Assembly (NCBI RefSeq): GCF_001297065.1 | Contig: NZ_LHOX01000010.1 | Span: 62,001-126,000, forward strand | From: Enterococcus sp. RIT-PI-f | GTDB taxonomy: Bacteria > Bacillota > Bacilli > Lactobacillales > Enterococcaceae | DNA: 64,000 nt | Direction of reading: 5' to 3' | Shown here: piece after piece, positions 26,654 through 35,107 of the stretch | Layout: the number at the start of each line of letters is the position of its first letter | Numbering within the stretch: position 1 is the first letter of the stretch | The notes under the pieces: model-generated | The model's input: only the letters and a program-made list of their open reading frames with translations | What the model was told of the DNA's origin: nothing | Databases searched by the model: none | Position numbers and translations under genes: made by a program

Positions 26654-26896
26654 TTACTCAGCTGCCTTGACTTCTGATACATAAGCACGTCCTTTATCCG
26701 TAAAACGCAGCCCCCGGGATTGGAAGCGGCGCTCGCGATAAATCAGTCCCTTTTTTTCCATCCGAACCAGATGACGATGAATCAGAGAAGTCGTCTTGAT
26801 TCCTTCGTTGGCACAAATTTCTCTGACAGTAGGTGAACAACCTTGTTCTCGCATATAGCTATCAATAAATACAATAATTCGATCTCTTCGTAACAT
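26654..26896 (-). CDS. Stand-alone LexA-type winged-helix DNA-binding protein
   Basis: The 80-residue protein corresponds to only the N-terminal domain of LexA: RDRIIVFIDSYMREQGCSPT-VREIC-xxxGIKTTSLIHRHLVRMEKKGLIYRE and a basic SRGLR end. It lacks the S24 autoprotease domain of about 130 residues, and the stop codon is clean with no frame continuing downstream. It may bind SOS-like operators without being cleavable, or a different site. It lies between a nuclease and an XRE gene. Other winged-helix families cannot be excluded. Confidence 0.72.
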   Translation of the reverse strand: MLRRDRIIVFIDSYMREQGCSPTVREICANEGIKTTSLIHRHLVRMEKKGLIYRERRFQSRGLRFTDKGRAYVSEVKAAE

Positions 26897-26974
26897 GTAG
26901 CGTCCCCTTTCTAAAAGATAGTTTTGTGTGATTTGAACCTTTACCTTGTATCTCGGATACCTCCGTTGCCCTTT

Positions 26975-27000
26975 GGTAATAGTATAAAGGAGATATTACC
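26975..27000 (+). promoter_or_regulatory. Inverted repeat, probable operator before the XRE gene
   Basis: GGTAATA (26975-26981) and TATTACC (26994-27000) are perfect 7-base arms, 12 bases apart. They flank AAAGGAGA, a ribosome-site-like sequence, and overlap TATAAA. It is a likely operator for the XRE protein that follows (self-control); that is inference. Confidence 0.5.
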
Positions 27001-27100
27001 AGTGAACAACAGTTTTTTCTTTTCAGCCATAGTTTTCATCGCAATTCAATTCTTTAGCCCGTATCATAAAATTAACAAGCAAATGAAACGAGGAACATAC

Positions 27101-27442
27101 ATGAGTTTTGGCGAAAATCTAAAAAAATTCCGTGAAGACAAACAACTAGGCGTCAACCAGTTGGCGTTGAAATCTGGCGTCAGTGCGGCCCAAATCTCAC
27201 GTTTTGAAAACGGCAAGCGTAAAACAGCCCACATCGATACCGCCAAAAAACTTGCAGATGCACTTTCAGTCCCCTTACCCTTGCTTATTGGAGAACCAGT
27301 GTATTATTCTCCAGAGGAGCTAAATGCACAACAACAGAAAATAATCAGTGTGGTCGATGATGCCATGTCCGAAGAAGAAATTGCCGACATCCTTGATTAT
27401 ATTGATTTTATCAAATTAAAGCGTAAAAAAAGTCAAAAATAG
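27101..27442 (+). CDS. XRE-family transcriptional regulator
   Basis: The 113-residue protein has a Cro/CI helix-turn-helix in its first 65 residues (MSFGENLKKFREDKQLGVNQ, then SGVSAAQISRFENGKRK) and an acidic helical tail (SEEEIADILDYIDFI). ATG 27101 has ACGAGGAAC upstream. A second start is possible: GTG 27002 is in the same frame, with AAAGGAGA eight bases upstream, and would add 33 residues including a hydrophobic span (FFFSAIVFIAIQFF). That would make a membrane-tethered regulator. The shorter form is the standard family shape. Confidence 0.85.
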   Translation: MSFGENLKKFREDKQLGVNQLALKSGVSAAQISRFENGKRKTAHIDTAKKLADALSVPLPLLIGEPVYYSPEELNAQQQKIISVVDDAMSEEEIADILDYIDFIKLKRKKSQK

Positions 27443-27488
27443 TTATTTTTTTTAATAAAAATGATTTTAATTTTACAACTCTTTTCAT

Positions 27489-27530
27489 CCCTCCCTGTTT
27501 TTGTTATTCTAAATAAAGAATAAGGGAGGG
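27489..27530 (+). promoter_or_regulatory. Hairpin that hides the ribosome site of the AmiS/UreI gene
   Basis: CCCTCCC (27489-27495) is complementary to GGGAGGG (27524-27530), the ribosome site of the gene at 27536. Inside it TTATTCT pairs with AGAATAA. If the transcript begins upstream of 27489 the ribosome site is closed in a long stem. A TGTTATTCT extended -10-like box inside the loop is a competing reading. Confidence 0.5.
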
Positions 27531-27535
27531 TATTT

Positions 27536-28024
27536 ATGTTAGGTATTGGATTATTTTTCGTTGGAATTACCTTAATAATCAATGGTTGGGGCAGTTTGTT
27601 GTCTGTTGATCATCGTTCATTATCATTGATCAATTTATGTACTGGCTCGTTATCATTCATCATCAACCTCATATACATGTTTCAAGGGGCTTATTACGAA
27701 GCAGGTACAGGCTTTCTCTTTGCCTTTACGTATCTGTTAGTGGGCATCTTGTATCTCTTTGATTTAGACATGCGGATTTATGGCATTTATGCGTTGTTCG
27801 TCGCAATCAACACGATTCCTTTTGCCTGGATCAGTTGGCAATGGGAAAATGACTGGGCCTTTGCCTTCATTTGGTTGATTTGGGGCATATTGTGGTTCTG
27901 TGGATTTTTAGATTCTGTGATGCATGTTGCTTTTGGCAAGTCAATCCACTATTTTGCGATCTTTTGCGGGGTCTTTACAACCTGGCTGCCAGGTATTTTG
28001 ATGCTGACTGGTTTGTACGCATAG
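27536..28024 (+). CDS. AmiS/UreI family channel
   Basis: The 162-residue protein has six hydrophobic segments and the AmiS/UreI pattern: LGIGLFFVGITLIINGW, GTGFLFAFTYLLVGILYLF, and W-rich WISWQWENDWAFAFIWLIWG with FGKSIHYFAIFCGVFTTWLP. UreI is a proton-gated urea channel and AmiS a short-chain amide channel. No urease or amidase genes are nearby, so the substrate is unknown. It is a single gene with a GGGAGGG ribosome site. Confidence 0.87.
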   Translation: MLGIGLFFVGITLIINGWGSLLSVDHRSLSLINLCTGSLSFIINLIYMFQGAYYEAGTGFLFAFTYLLVGILYLFDLDMRIYGIYALFVAINTIPFAWISWQWENDWAFAFIWLIWGILWFCGFLDSVMHVAFGKSIHYFAIFCGVFTTWLPGILMLTGLYA

Positions 28025-28056
28025 AAAAAAGCGATCTTAAGTGATCGCTTTTTTTT
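28025..28056 (-). terminator. Bidirectional terminator between AmiS gene and trp operon
   Basis: AAAAAAGCGATC pairs with GATCGCTTTTTT around TTAAGT. It ends the plus-strand AmiS gene and, on the minus strand, the trp operon, and overlaps the trpA stop. Confidence 0.85.
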
Positions 28057-28819
28057 ATGTGCGTAATTTGTTGAGAACATTTTCGGCTTCAGACAAAGAC
28101 TGATTCAAAGCGGCCACGATGGCAGAACCGACCACTACGCCGCCGCAGATACGACTAAAGCGGTCGACATCAGCCTTAGAACGGATGCCAAATCCTGCCA
28201 ATACTGGAATCGGGCTGATTTGGGAAACTGCTTGTAAATGTGCATCCAAACCATTTGAAAACTGGGCATCTTTTCCGGTCACGCCGTTCACTGTAACGGC
28301 ATAAATAAACCCTTCAGCTTCTTCAGTCAATTCTTTGATCCTTGCGATGGGACTGGTAAGAGAAATCAAGGTGATCAAAGCGATATCGGTTGACGCCAAT
28401 AATGGCGCGACTAAATCACGATGCTCAAAAGGCAGATCAGGAATGATCAATGCTTTGACTGCGGTTCCTTCAAGATCCGTAAGCAAAGTTGGGAAACCAT
28501 AATGAAAAAATGAATTGGCATACCCCATCAAGATCAAAGGAACCTCCGTTTCTAACTGCTGCAGACTTTGAATGATCTTTTTGAACGTTGTGCCATGTGC
28601 CCGTGCTTGAATACCAGCTTGCTGGATGATCGGTCCATCAGCGACTGGATCAGAAAAAGGAATACCGATTTCAATGGCTGTCGCACCGTACGAAACCAAT
28701 AAGTCGATCTCTGCTTGCAGTCGCGACAATCCATTGGCACCAGCCATAATATAAGGAACAAAAAGCGGTTTTTCTACAGCTTGCTGAGACATATATGTGG
28801 TAAATGATGATCGTGCCAT
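28055..28819 (-). CDS. trpA: Tryptophan synthase alpha chain
   Basis: TrpA cleaves indole-3-glycerol phosphate to indole, which passes to TrpB. The 254-residue barrel shows PYIMAGANG, the active-site EIGIPFSDPVADGP (Glu and Asp), and VLAGFGIRSKADVDR with GGVVVGSAIV for phosphate. ATG 28819 lies one base after the trpB stop; a longer in-frame start at 28864 would overlap trpB and lacks support. It is the last gene of trpEGDCFBA. Confidence 0.94.
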   Translation of the reverse strand: MARSSFTTYMSQQAVEKPLFVPYIMAGANGLSRLQAEIDLLVSYGATAIEIGIPFSDPVADGPIIQQAGIQARAHGTTFKKIIQSLQQLETEVPLILMGYANSFFHYGFPTLLTDLEGTAVKALIIPDLPFEHRDLVAPLLASTDIALITLISLTSPIARIKELTEEAEGFIYAVTVNGVTGKDAQFSNGLDAHLQAVSQISPIPVLAGFGIRSKADVDRFSRICGGVVVGSAIVAALNQSLSEAENVLNKLRT

Positions 28820-28820
28820 C

Positions 28821-30014
28821 TTAAATCCCCTGCCTTTCTTCACGTTCTTTGATTTGTTGCACATCCTTGTCGCCTCTACCAGACAAACAAATGACTAATA
28901 ACTGCTCTTTTCGCATCTGAGGGGCTGTTTTAAGGGCTTGCGCGATGGCATGAGCACTTTCTAGTGCCGGAATGATGCCTTCCGTAAGTGACAAGCGATA
29001 AAAAGCTGCGACAGCTTCTTGATCATCGATCGCTTGATAGGTTGCTCTTTCGATTTCTTTTAAGTAGGAATGCTCAGGACCGACCCCTGGATAGTCTAAT
29101 CCAGCTGAAATCGAATAGGGCTCAATGACTTGGCCATCATCATCTTGGAGTAAGTGCATCCTGGCACCATGGAGAATCCCTATACTGCCTTTGGTCAACG
29201 TCGCTGCATGTTCAGCGGTCTGAATCCCTAGGCCAGCTGCTTCAACACCGACTAATTGAACAGACAAATCACTGACAAATGGATAAAACATCCCCATCGC
29301 ATTGCTGCCGCCGCCGACACAAGCCATCACCAAGTCAGGCAAGCGGCCTTCTTTAGCCAAAATCTGTTGCCGCGTTTCCTTGCCAATCACACTTTGAAAA
29401 TCACGGACGATTTCTGGGAAAGGATGAGGACCCAACACAGAGCCCATGACATAATGTGTATCCTCAACTGCCGCAACCCAATACCGCAAGGCCTCGTTGA
29501 CAGCATCTTTCAACGTATGGTTCCCTGATGTGACCGAAATGACCTTCGCGCCCAATAACTCCATCCGAAACACATTCAACGCTTGCCGTTTGACATCGAC
29601 AGCCCCCATGAAAATCGTACATTCCATGCCGAAGAGTGCCGCAGCTGTGGCTGTAGCGACGCCATGTTGACCAGCACCCGTTTCTGCGACTACTTTCTGC
29701 TTCCCCATCCGCTTGGCCAATAAAACCTGTCCTAGCGCATTGTTGATTTTATGCGCCCCGGTGTGGTTCAAATCTTCTCTCTTGAGATAAATTTTGGCTC
29801 CCCCTAGTTCTTTTGTCAGATTTTCAGCAAAGTATAACGGTGTTTCCCGCCCGACATATTCTTTCAGATATGCTGCCAAAGTTGCTTGGAAGACAGGATC
29901 CGCTTGCGCCTCGCGATAGGTTGCTTCTAATTGCTGTAGGGCGAACATCAAGGTCTCTGGTACGAATTGACCGCCAAAGGGTCCGAAAAAGCCTTTATTT
30001 GTTGGTTGTTTCAT
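28821..30014 (-). CDS. trpB: Tryptophan synthase beta chain
   Basis: TrpB joins indole and serine using pyridoxal phosphate. The 397-residue protein shows [13 protein letters not shown], the PLP lysine in [33 protein letters not shown] and the phosphate loop [10 protein letters not shown]. It starts 20 bases inside the end of trpF, so translation is coupled. Confidence 0.96.
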   Translation of the reverse strand: MKQPTNKGFFGPFGGQFVPETLMFALQQLEATYREAQADPVFQATLAAYLKEYVGRETPLYFAENLTKELGGAKIYLKREDLNHTGAHKINNALGQVLLAKRMGKQKVVAETGAGQHGVATATAAALFGMECTIFMGAVDVKRQALNVFRMELLGAKVISVTSGNHTLKDAVNEALRYWVAAVEDTHYVMGSVLGPHPFPEIVRDFQSVIGKETRQQILAKEGRLPDLVMACVGGGSNAMGMFYPFVSDLSVQLVGVEAAGLGIQTAEHAATLTKGSIGILHGARMHLLQDDDGQVIEPYSISAGLDYPGVGPEHSYLKEIERATYQAIDDQEAVAAFYRLSLTEGIIPALESAHAIAQALKTAPQMRKEQLLVICLSGRGDKDVQQIKEREERQGI

Positions 30015-30657
30015 TGATTGACAACTCCTTCACTTTTTTGATAAATGCGGTGATTTTAGCGGTATCTTTTTGTCCATTGGTCTCGACCCCGCTAGAGATA
30101 TCGACAGCATACGGATGAAAACAGCTGATGGCTTGCTGGACATTGTCTTGATGCAAGCCACCTGCAATAAATAGGGGTTTGCTGACGGTGATTGCCTTAG
30201 CAGATGTATCCCAGTCGAAAGTCTGCCCATTCCCTCCAGCGTAGACAGTTTCTTCAGCAGGCGCATCCAATAACACAAAATCGGCTGGCGACTGGGTCAA
30301 TTCCCTTTGCAAGGTGGCTGCTTCTCCATTGAAAGACTGGATGACTGACAGGTGTAACTGCTGAAAAGCACCGACAGCAAGTGCTTGTTGGACAGAATCT
30401 GTCAATCGGCCATGCAGTTGAATATGCGTTAAGCCAGCGATCTTCGCCACCTGTTTTATTTCGCTAAAAGTCGGCTGGACAAAAACACCGACCTTTGCGA
30501 TATGTTGCGGAACATGCTGAGTGATTGCTTGCACGGCTTCCGGGGTGATCGAACGCCGGCTTTTGGCGAATACAAAACCCAGATAGTCAGCACCGGCAGC
30601 AACCGAGGCGGCAACATGAACGGATTGGGTCAATCCGCAAATCTTCACTTTCGTCAT
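29995..30657 (-). CDS. trpF: Phosphoribosylanthranilate isomerase
   Basis: TrpF performs the Amadori rearrangement in tryptophan synthesis. The 220-residue barrel begins [11 protein letters not shown] (catalytic Cys), then [25 protein letters not shown] and [11 protein letters not shown] near the end with [13 protein letters not shown]. It overlaps trpC by four bases upstream and trpB by 20 downstream. Confidence 0.95.
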   Translation of the reverse strand: MTKVKICGLTQSVHVAASVAAGADYLGFVFAKSRRSITPEAVQAITQHVPQHIAKVGVFVQPTFSEIKQVAKIAGLTHIQLHGRLTDSVQQALAVGAFQQLHLSVIQSFNGEAATLQRELTQSPADFVLLDAPAEETVYAGGNGQTFDWDTSAKAITVSKPLFIAGGLHQDNVQQAISCFHPYAVDISSGVETNGQKDTAKITAFIKKVKELSINETTNK

Positions 30658-31412
30658 GGGCGAGGTACCTGCAGTTCTTTGACGGTCGCTGCGATATCCG
30701 TGCTGCGCATCAGGGTTTCCCCCACCAATATCCCTTGATAATCCCGTGCCACCTGAGCCACATCACGGTCTGTTCGAAACCCAGATTCACTAATAAAAAT
30801 CGTATCGGCTTGTTTCGGTGCCATGGCGACACTTACGTCGATGGACACATTGAATGTCCGCAGATCACGGTTATTGATACCGATGATCTTGGCACCTATC
30901 GCTAGTGCCCGTTGCAGCTCTTGCTGATCATGGACTTCAACCAGTACTTCCAGTCCTAGCGCATAGGCATCTGAATGCAAATTGGCAAGTTGGTGATCAG
31001 ATAGCGCCGCAACGATCAGTAAAACGATACTTGCCCCTGCATTTTTTGCCCGCAGCAATTGTTTTTTGCTGATGATAAAATCTTTGCACAATAAAGGGAT
31101 GTCCACAACTTGACTGACTTTGCGCAAATCTTCAATCGATCCATTGAAGTATTGTTCGTCGGTCAGGACAGAAATCCCGCTGACACCTGCCTGTTGATAG
31201 GCGATGGCTTGCGCAACACAATCAACAGTCTGATTGATCACACCTTTGGATGGAGATGCGCGTTTGACCTCACCGATCAGATGCATATGCGCTGGGGATT
31301 GTTGTATCGTTTGATACAAGGATGGACGATTTTTTGTATCCAGTAGCGGTTCCTCAGGCATATTGGCTATTTCTTCGGCTTTCGTGGTTAAAATACGTGT
31401 TAAAAAATCCAT
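30654..31412 (-). CDS. trpC: Indole-3-glycerol phosphate synthase
   Basis: TrpC closes the indole ring. The 252-residue barrel shows LIGEVKRASPSKG (catalytic Lys), SVLTDEQYFNGS, LLCKDFIIS (Lys), IGINNRDLRTF and FISESGF. It is separate from trpF, as in most Gram-positive operons, and overlaps it by four bases. Confidence 0.95.
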   Translation of the reverse strand: MDFLTRILTTKAEEIANMPEEPLLDTKNRPSLYQTIQQSPAHMHLIGEVKRASPSKGVINQTVDCVAQAIAYQQAGVSGISVLTDEQYFNGSIEDLRKVSQVVDIPLLCKDFIISKKQLLRAKNAGASIVLLIVAALSDHQLANLHSDAYALGLEVLVEVHDQQELQRALAIGAKIIGINNRDLRTFNVSIDVSVAMAPKQADTIFISESGFRTDRDVAQVARDYQGILVGETLMRSTDIAATVKELQVPRP

Positions 31413-31435
31413 TTTAGCGCTCCTTTGCTGGTTTA

Positions 31436-32485
31436 TTAGGCAATATTTTTAGTAGATGCTGTGATCAAAGCTTGTAATTTGTCGTAGGCAGCGCCAGAAG
31501 CAATGCATGCTCTAGCCAAGGCAAATCCTTCTGAAAATGTTTTGACGGAGCCGTGGGCATAGAAACCCAATCCGGCATTTAACACAACCGTTTCTAAGTA
31601 TACGGAAGGCTTAGCCTGTAACACATCGGTCAAGATTGCTGCGTTACGGGTGGCATCTCCGCCAACGATCGCTGCAATCGGTGTGGGCGCAAAGCCGTAC
31701 TCATTTGGGTCAAGAACGAGATGTTCAACCTTGTTGTCATGAAAGCTGCTGATTTGGACAGGTCCGGCTAAATTGGCTTCATCCATCCCTTGATGACCGT
31801 GAATGACCATCCCTCGCTTGCGCCCTAGCGCAGCTAAACTTTGGGCCGTATCTGCAAGGGTTTCGCCAGCATAGGTGCCCATTAATTGGGTTGTAAGTGG
31901 GACTGGATTGATCAGTGGACCCAATAAATTAAAAATCGTCGGTGTAGCTAACTCTTGCCTGACTTTCATCACAGCTTTCATGCCTGGATGTAAAGATGGC
32001 GCAAATAAGAAGGCAATCCCAATAGAAGACAACATATCCGCAATCTGTTCCGGCGCCGACATGATATTGACACCTAAGCTGGCTAAAACATCTGCACTAC
32101 CAGAACGACTAGACACACTGCGATTGCCATGCTTGGCCATCGTGATCCCCCCTGCCGCCAAAACAAAAGCGGTAGTCGTCGAAATGTTGAAACTATTGGC
32201 GTGGTCTCCGCCAGTCCCGCAATTGTCCATGGCCTCCCCTTGATAAGGAATCGCTATCGCGTGTTCCCGCATGATTTGGGCCAGTGCGGTCAGTTCTTCT
32301 GCTGTAATGCCTTTGTTTTTCAGTGCTATCAACGCAGCACCTAATTGACTTTCTGTATAGGTGCCAGTGAGCACCCCTTGCGCAAAACAACGCATTTGTT
32401 GATGTGTTAAGTCTTGACCGGCAAATAACTGTTGCTGGATCTCATTCAGTCGAATCCTGCCCTCTTCGATATGATTTGTTGGCAT
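31436..32485 (-). CDS. trpD: Anthranilate phosphoribosyltransferase
   Basis: TrpD adds a phosphoribosyl group to anthranilate. The 349-residue protein shows the PRPP site CGTGGDHANSFNISTTTAF, KHGNRSVSSRSGSADVLASLG, and GPLINP. It starts three bases after trpG and ends 23 bases before trpC. Confidence 0.95.
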   Translation of the reverse strand: MPTNHIEEGRIRLNEIQQQLFAGQDLTHQQMRCFAQGVLTGTYTESQLGAALIALKNKGITAEELTALAQIMREHAIAIPYQGEAMDNCGTGGDHANSFNISTTTAFVLAAGGITMAKHGNRSVSSRSGSADVLASLGVNIMSAPEQIADMLSSIGIAFLFAPSLHPGMKAVMKVRQELATPTIFNLLGPLINPVPLTTQLMGTYAGETLADTAQSLAALGRKRGMVIHGHQGMDEANLAGPVQISSFHDNKVEHLVLDPNEYGFAPTPIAAIVGGDATRNAAILTDVLQAKPSVYLETVVLNAGLGFYAHGSVKTFSEGFALARACIASGAAYDKLQALITASTKNIA

Positions 32486-32488
32486 GGT

Positions 32489-33076
32489 TTATCCCTCCAA
32501 TGGTTGGTTTTGTTGGTTGCGTTTGGTTTGCTCAAGAAATGCATCGATAAAATAGGCACCTTGGGGCGTCCCTAATGATTCCGGATGGAATTGCAGGCCG
32601 ATGATCGGTTTTTCGCGATGCTGGATGGCCATGATCGTATCATCAACTACAGCCAACACCTCGAATTCCGAGGGCATCGTAGCTGGATCGATCATCAGTG
32701 AGTGATAGCGCATCACTGTCATCTCTCCAGAAAAACCTTTCAAGATCCCCGTCTTTTGATAGGATACGACTGATTGCTTGCCGTGCATCACTTGTGCAGC
32801 CCCTATGACCGCAGCACCATAAGCCAAACCGATGGCTTGGTGACCAAGACAAATTCCTAAAATCGGTTTGCTCATTTTGAAGGCTGCCAGTATCTCCATC
32901 ATTTGGCCAGCCTCCTCTGGTCGACCAGGTCCTGGGGATAGCACGATCCCTGAAGATGTTTCCGCAGCATCGAACAATCTTGGATCATCATTGCGCATGA
33001 CTTGAATTGTACCTTTGGGAAATAGCTGGACTAAATTAAATGTAAAAGAATCATAATTATCGATCAAAAGGATCAT
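32489..33076 (-). CDS. trpG: Anthranilate synthase glutamine amidotransferase component
   Basis: TrpG releases ammonia from glutamine for TrpE. The 195-residue class I amidotransferase shows IDNYDSFTFNLVQLF, LSPGPGRPEEAG, the catalytic Cys in GICLGHQAIG and His-Pro-Glu in QFHPESLGT. Its start overlaps the trpE end by four bases. It might also serve folate synthesis, as a shared PabA; no pab genes are in view. Confidence 0.94.
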   Translation of the reverse strand: MILLIDNYDSFTFNLVQLFPKGTIQVMRNDDPRLFDAAETSSGIVLSPGPGRPEEAGQMMEILAAFKMSKPILGICLGHQAIGLAYGAAVIGAAQVMHGKQSVVSYQKTGILKGFSGEMTVMRYHSLMIDPATMPSEFEVLAVVDDTIMAIQHREKPIIGLQFHPESLGTPQGAYFIDAFLEQTKRNQQNQPLEG

Positions 33077-34461
33077 CTTGCTGCCACCTCCAATAGGGCT
33101 TTCGCTTTATGCAGCGTTTCTTGATATTCTGAGGTTGGTTCTGAATCATAAACGACGCCTGCACCGGCTTGCACATAACCATAGCCATCTTTGACCACCA
33201 ATGTGCGAATCCCAATGGCAAAATCAGCTTGGTCATTTCTGGAAAAATAGCCAACGGCGCCTGCATATACACCTCTACGTACTGGCTCCCACTGATAGAT
33301 TCGCGTCATTGCCCTGATTTTTGGGGCGCCGCTGACGGTACCTGCGGGTAAGGTTGAGCGTAATGCATCCATGGCGGTGACTTGCTTACGGCGGCGGGCA
33401 GTCACAACAGAAACAATATGCATCACATAGCGGTATTTTTCCACGACCATATATAAAGGCACTTTGACCGTGCCGATTTCCGCGATTTTGCCTAAGTCAT
33501 TCCTGCCAAGATCAATCAACATCAAATGTTCAGCGCGTTCTTTTTCATCCGCCAATAGTTCTTCAGCCAATGCCTCATCTTCTTGTTTCGTCTGACCGCG
33601 TTTTCTGGTTCCAGCGATCGGATTCGTAATGATTTCGTCACCTTTGACGCGAATCAGGCTTTCTGGTGAGCTGCCGATCACGTTGAATCCATCTCCAAGA
33701 TCTAAATAATAGAGATAGGCTGAAGGATTGGTGCGCCGCAATTTGCGGTAATAATCAAAAGGCGGTTGGTTAAATTTAGTCTTAAGCCGTTGAGAGGGAA
33801 CCACTTGGAATAAATCACCGGCACGTATCAGCTCTTTGGCTTGGTTCACGATCGTTTCATATTGTTTCTGGGTCATATTACTTGTGAAGTGCAGTGTTTC
33901 CTCAGCCGGCGGTCGATTTTCTAAAGGATGAGGGCGCTGTACGCATGCTTGGGTCTTCTCAAAGACGGCGGACATTTCAGCCTCGCTGCGTTGGCTGTAA
34001 CAGTTCTCCACGATGATCGTTAACGTCTCTTGTTGATGATCAATCACGATAAAGCTTTCGAAGAGCAAAAAAGCCAAATCAGGAATCTTTAATTCGTCTT
34101 GTGGCATATGGCCGATATCTTCGTAGCATGCCGCGATATCATAGCCGGCATAACCGATGGCACCACTTTGTATCGGAAGACCCGGAATGGGCGGCAACGG
34201 GCGCAGCACATGCTGTTCCATTTCTTTTAGCGGATCAGTACAAGGTGTTTCAACTGTTGTCTGCGTCAATAAATCGACTGTTGTAAACACCTCTTCTTGA
34301 TAAGTTAATTTTGCTACCGGATCAAAGGCGATGATCGAGTATCGACCGGTATCTTCTTCTCGTGGGATACTTTCCAATAAGCAGGTATACCGATCTTGTA
34401 TCCGCAAGAACACCGATACGGGTGTCAAGCAATCGCTAGTGATTTTTTTAGTCAAATACAT
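33073..34461 (-). CDS. trpE: Anthranilate synthase component I
   Basis: TrpE converts chorismate and ammonia to anthranilate, the first committed step. The 462-residue protein has the Trp feedback element LLESIPREEDTGRYS near the N-terminus. The chorismate-binding domain shows IGSSPESLIRV, NPIAGTRKRGQ, LIDLGRNDLGKIA and PAGTVSGAPKIRAM. It draws on chorismate from the aro operon 22 kb away. It is first in the operon behind two T-boxes. Confidence 0.95.
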   Translation of the reverse strand: MYLTKKITSDCLTPVSVFLRIQDRYTCLLESIPREEDTGRYSIIAFDPVAKLTYQEEVFTTVDLLTQTTVETPCTDPLKEMEQHVLRPLPPIPGLPIQSGAIGYAGYDIAACYEDIGHMPQDELKIPDLAFLLFESFIVIDHQQETLTIIVENCYSQRSEAEMSAVFEKTQACVQRPHPLENRPPAEETLHFTSNMTQKQYETIVNQAKELIRAGDLFQVVPSQRLKTKFNQPPFDYYRKLRRTNPSAYLYYLDLGDGFNVIGSSPESLIRVKGDEIITNPIAGTRKRGQTKQEDEALAEELLADEKERAEHLMLIDLGRNDLGKIAEIGTVKVPLYMVVEKYRYVMHIVSVVTARRRKQVTAMDALRSTLPAGTVSGAPKIRAMTRIYQWEPVRRGVYAGAVGYFSRNDQADFAIGIRTLVVKDGYGYVQAGAGVVYDSEPTSEYQETLHKAKALLEVAAR

Positions 34462-34489
34462 AGTTGTCCATCCTTTCTGATTGAAAATA

Positions 34490-34785
34490 AAAAAAAGCCC
34501 TCAAGCAAGCGGAAAAAAACTTGCTTGAGGGCGAATGATCGCGGTACCACCTCAATTTGAAACAATGCTTTACTGGAAGCTTTACTTGGATACAGTTCTA
34601 TAAAGTATTGTTTCATCTCTATCAGTCGTCTAACAACGACCTTCTGCGTTAACGGGCATCCCCGCATGTTCCTACTCTGGTTTCAAAACATGATCGGCTA
34701 AGGCCATTTCCCTATCTCTTTTGTGCCAGATTCTCATCAGGACTGGCTTTCTGTAACAAAAGAATCAACAGGTACTTCTCTTAGT
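34490..34785 (-). promoter_or_regulatory. T-box riboswitch, proximal, Trp specifier
   Basis: On the minus strand the T-box bulge sequence AGGTGGTACCGCG (34552-34540) precedes a terminator stem, GCCCTCAAGCAAG (34497-34509) with CTTGCTTGAGGGC (34520-34532), that ends in a T-run 29 bases before trpE. Upstream, AGAAAGCCAGTC and GATGAGAATC mark Stem I. A TGG in GGGAAATGGCCT (complement of 34705-34707) is the likely specifier codon. Uncharged tRNA-Trp would pair with it and with the T-box to block termination. Confidence 0.88.
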
Positions 34786-34813
34786 ATGATAATGACTATT
34801 CAATTATTGATAT

Positions 34814-35064
34814 AAAAAAAGCCCTCATGCAAACAAACTGTCTGCATGAGGGCGAATCGCTCACGGTGCCACCTCAAATTTCATCTCTTCATCGTCAAAC
34901 AACGATTTCACCCTGTAACGGGAGTACCCGGAATAACCTACTGCATTCAATCATTCGACACAAAAGTCCATTTCTGAAAGATTAATTTACTGATTCTCAC
35001 CGCCACCAGCTCTCTGAAAAACCGCACTTACATACTTCTCTTTTGTCTTGCCTTGCTCTTATTG
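34814..35064 (-). promoter_or_regulatory. T-box riboswitch, distal, Trp specifier
   Basis: On the minus strand this second T-box has Stem I marks AGAGAGCTGGTGG and GGTGAGAATCAG. A TGG lies in CAGAAATGGACT (complement of 34968-34970), the bulge AGGTGGCACCGTG lies at 34874-34862, and the terminator pairs GCCCTCATGCA with TGCATGAGGGC before a T-run (34814-34853). With the proximal copy it forms a tandem T-box in front of trpE. Two must be passed in series, which sharpens the response to uncharged tRNA-Trp. Confidence 0.88.
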
Positions 35065-35070
35065 CTAGCA

Positions 35071-35099
35071 ATGTTACTTGATTCTGAATAGTCTGTCAA
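35071..35099 (-). promoter_or_regulatory. Promoter of the trp operon
   Basis: On the minus strand TTGACA (35099-35094) and TAACAT (35076-35071) are 17 bases apart, starting the tandem T-box leader. It begins just beyond the stop codon of the glycosyltransferase gene. Confidence 0.75.
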
Positions 35100-35107
35100 T
35101 AGAAAAA

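Noticed and set aside
31875-32243. 122-codon plus-strand ORF opposite trpD
   Set aside because: It is antisense to conserved trpD sequence and has no promoter or ribosome site.
34490-34800. Terminator hairpins before trpE as simple attenuators with a leader peptide
   Set aside because: The AGGTGG bulges, Stem I consensus and TGG specifiers identify T-boxes, and no Trp-rich leader ORF was found there.
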